A stretch of 5,421 nt of DNA from Chloroflexota bacterium (GTDB lineage: Bacteria > Chloroflexota > Ktedonobacteria > Ktedonobacterales > Ktedonobacteraceae). The notes beneath the pieces were generated by a model. The model saw only the letters and a program-made list of their open reading frames with translations. It was not told the DNA's origin and did no database searches. Both the position numbers and the translations under genes were made by a program. The DNA lies in contig VBHV01000203.1 in assembly GCA_005881995.1 (NCBI GenBank), forward strand, positions 443 to 5,863, given 5' to 3'. Within the stretch, counting starts at the first letter, position 1. Each line of letters opens with the position of its first letter. Shown here piece by piece: positions 3,681 to 5,421 of the stretch.

Positions 3681-5421
3681 GTGAGAAGTGGAACACATAT
3701 AAACATGGGGGCATTTAGCAGCAGCGTACAACGGTATCTTCGTAGCAGTGGCTATACCCAGAATCAACTGGCGGATGAGCTAGGTCTGCACCCAAAGGTC
3801 CTCAGTCGCAAGCTCAATGGCACCGATAATGCGCAACTCACACACCTGGAGATACAGCGCATCATCACGACGTTGGCACGCTGGTACGCGATCACTACTC
3901 AGAACGAAGCGCTCCAGCTGCTTGAACTGGCACAGGTGGGGCCAGCCATCTTTGGCGACGACCAATGGCGAACACCTCCTCTCAGTACGCTTGCAGCGAA
4001 AAATGCGCAACCTGTTCCTTTCAGCAGTTCCAGCTTTCCTACCTATACCCACCAGCACAATCTTCCAGCTCCAACCACCCGGCTCATTGGACGGGAATGG
4101 GAAGAAGGGCGACTCCAGCACCTGCTTATGCGCGACGAGGTGCGCCTGGTGACGCTGGTTGGGTCGGGCGGCAGTGGCAAAACACGCCTGGCTCTGCATG
4201 TGGCAAGCAAACTGGTCAGCATGTTTGCGCAGGGTGTGTGGTTTGTGCCTCTGGCCGGGCAGCGTGATCCTGCCCTGGTACCCATGAGTATTATGGAGGC
4301 GTTGAATCTTCAGTCCACGCCTGGCTTCCCCCCGCTCCAAAGCCTGATCACCTATCTCAAGCGGAGACAACTGCTGCTGGTGCTGGATAATTTTGAGCAG
4401 GTAGGAGAAGCGACCTCGGTGGTGGCTGAACTGCTGGCAGCGGTGCCCGGCCTGAAGGTACTGGCAACCAGTCGGTCGGTGCTGCGCCTTTCAGGTGAAC
4501 ACAAGCTCAGCATACCACCTCTGGATGTTCCCAATCTTTTCAATGTGCAAGAGATGGAGGAAATTTCGCAATCTGCAGCCGTCCAACTCTTTGTTGAACG
4601 CGCGCAGGCCATGGAGCCTGACTTTGCGTTGACTCCCGAAAACGCAGTAGTCATCGCGCAGATTTGTGCCAGGGTCGATGGTTTGCCTCTGGCATTGGAG
4701 CTGGCGGCCGCGCGCATCAAGGTGCTCCCGCCGAGATTGCTCTTAGCACGGCTCGTACAAGCTCGACTTCCTGTGCTGACCAGGGGGGCCAGAAATCTGC
4801 CCAACAGGCAGCAAACCCTGCGCGATACCATCACCTGGAGTTACGACTTGCTCTCACCTGCCGAGCAGTCATGGTTTCGCCGCATGGGGATATTTGCCGG
4901 GGGCTGGTCGCTTGAAGCAGCAGAGGCCATGATGCAAGGTGAGATAGCGGACTCGCAGGGAGCACATCCTTTCTTCTCTCCGTTGGATATGCTGGAACAG
5001 TTGGTGGACAACAGTTTGCTGGTACAGGTGCAGTCTGCAAACGGGCAGGTGCGCTTCACTATGCTGGAAACGCTACGTGAGTACGCGCTGGAACGGCTGG
5101 CCGATCAGGGGGAGTGTGAACGGCTGCGAGATTGGCATGCCTGCTATTATCTGAGGGAAGCCGAAGCAGCCGAGCGAGGTCTGAGAGGGCCACAGCAACT
5201 CGTGTGGCTGTCAAAGGTGGGAGCGGATCGCGATAATTTCCGCGCAGCCCTGGAATGGTCGCTCCAGCGAGCGAAAGCGGGAATGAGCATCAGCGCTTTT
5301 TCCGTTTTGCGTCAGCAATCAATGGAAGGATGCATCCCGGTTGCCGGGAGCAGGACGTTCTCCTTGCAAGGCGTTCCCGGCGACGGTGTGCTTGCGATAG
5401 AGCTGTGCTTGCGACTGAGCG
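3681..5421 (+). CDS. HTH-domain NB-ARC/STAND ATPase transcriptional regulator, open at the right edge
   Basis: Cytoplasmic signal-integrating regulator: an N-terminal DNA-binding domain joined to a nucleotide-dependent switch, of the 'predicted ATPase' type seen with AfsR- and LuxR-like proteins. In the 580 visible residues: an HTH (about 14-60, with YTQNQLADELGLHPKVLSRK), a Ser/Pro-rich linker (about 98-130), then LIGRE, Walker A GSGGSGKT (161-168), Walker B LLLVLDNFEQV (231-241), the sensor arginine in ATSRS (265), the GLPLAL motif (334-339), a winged-helix stretch RQQTLRDTITWSYDLL, and FTMLETLREYALERL (459-473), followed by the start of a helical-repeat region (NFRAALEWSLQ). Start GTG 3681 is chosen for its ribosome site. 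After residue ~533 the sequence stops resembling the family's repeat region, while a neighbouring frame shows an ALFPFC...NQWK stretch, so the end may be damaged. Otherwise the gene simply continues beyond the window. Its targets are unknown; the divergent 129-aa gene is the nearest candidate. Confidence 0.88.
   Translation, partial: MRSGTHINMGAFSSSVQRYLRSSGYTQNQLADELGLHPKVLSRKLNGTDNAQLTHLEIQRIITTLARWYAITTQNEALQLLELAQVGPAIFGDDQWRTPPLSTLAAKNAQPVPFSSSSFPTYTHQHNLPAPTTRLIGREWEEGRLQHLLMRDEVRLVTLVGSGGSGKTRLALHVASKLVSMFAQGVWFVPLAGQRDPALVPMSIMEALNLQSTPGFPPLQSLITYLKRRQLLLVLDNFEQVGEATSVVAELLAAVPGLKVLATSRSVLRLSGEHKLSIPPLDVPNLFNVQEMEEISQSAAVQLFVERAQAMEPDFALTPENAVVIAQICARVDGLPLALELAAARIKVLPPRLLLARLVQARLPVLTRGARNLPNRQQTLRDTITWSYDLLSPAEQSWFRRMGIFAGGWSLEAAEAMMQGEIADSQGAHPFFSPLDMLEQLVDNSLLVQVQSANGQVRFTMLETLREYALERLADQGECERLRDWHACYYLREAEAAERGLRGPQQLVWLSKVGADRDNFRAALEWSLQRAKAGMSISAFSVLRQQSMEGCIPVAGSRTFSLQGVPGDGVLAIELCLRLS

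Noticed and set aside
3780..4834. Long minus-strand frames (3780-4370 and 4352-4834) opposite the regulator.
   Set aside because: The plus strand carries the HTH, Walker A, Walker B and GLPLAL motifs continuously; the minus frames are their shadows.

Overview
The window looks like chromosome from a Ktedonobacteria-type Chloroflexota bacterium. This is inferred from the style of its proteins: a large HTH plus NB-ARC 'predicted ATPase' regulator, an actinobacterial/chloroflexal-type metal-binding lipoprotein, and a Fur protein beginning with an 'RNTRPR' motif. GC content is moderate, Shine-Dalgarno sites are strong, and GTG starts appear to be used. No phage, transposon, tRNA, rRNA or CRISPR sequence is visible.

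Left part (1-1995): a metal-uptake locus. On the minus strand, a TroA/ZnuA-family metal-binding lipoprotein gene is followed 50 bp later by the ATPase gene of the same ABC transporter, which runs off the left edge. Divergent to them, on the plus strand, lies the gene of a Fur-family (Zur-like) metalloregulator. It is broken: about 30 codons holding the DNA-recognition helix are missing and the two remaining pieces are in different frames. The znuA promoter is well formed (TTGACA, 18 nt, TATAGT). A 7-1-7 Fur-type inverted repeat sits over its predicted start point. So the transporter and its operator are retained while the adjacent regulator gene has decayed.

Middle part (2025-2978, minus strand): a two-gene unit, an SRPBCC (START/polyketide-cyclase-like) protein followed by an unrecognised 145-aa protein. 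Then, after about 150 bp of intergenic DNA, comes an unrecognised 129-aa cysteine-containing protein (3132-3521, minus). It is made almost entirely of two gapless 62-residue tandem units. The units' shared residues are often encoded by different synonymous codons, which argues that this is a selected protein and an old duplication.

Right part (3522-5421): a 159-bp divergent control region holds a clear plus-strand sigma-70-like promoter overlapping a perfect palindrome, plus a second inverted repeat, an 11-bp tandem direct repeat and another palindrome. It leads into a large regulator (580 codons seen, open at the right edge) with an N-terminal HTH and an NB-ARC/STAND ATPase. The last ~50 codons of that reading frame look out of register with the family and may be decaying.

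The most interesting items are the duplicated 62-residue protein with its elaborate divergent control region, and the metal-uptake operon that kept its Fur box next to a regulator gene lacking its DNA-reading helix.
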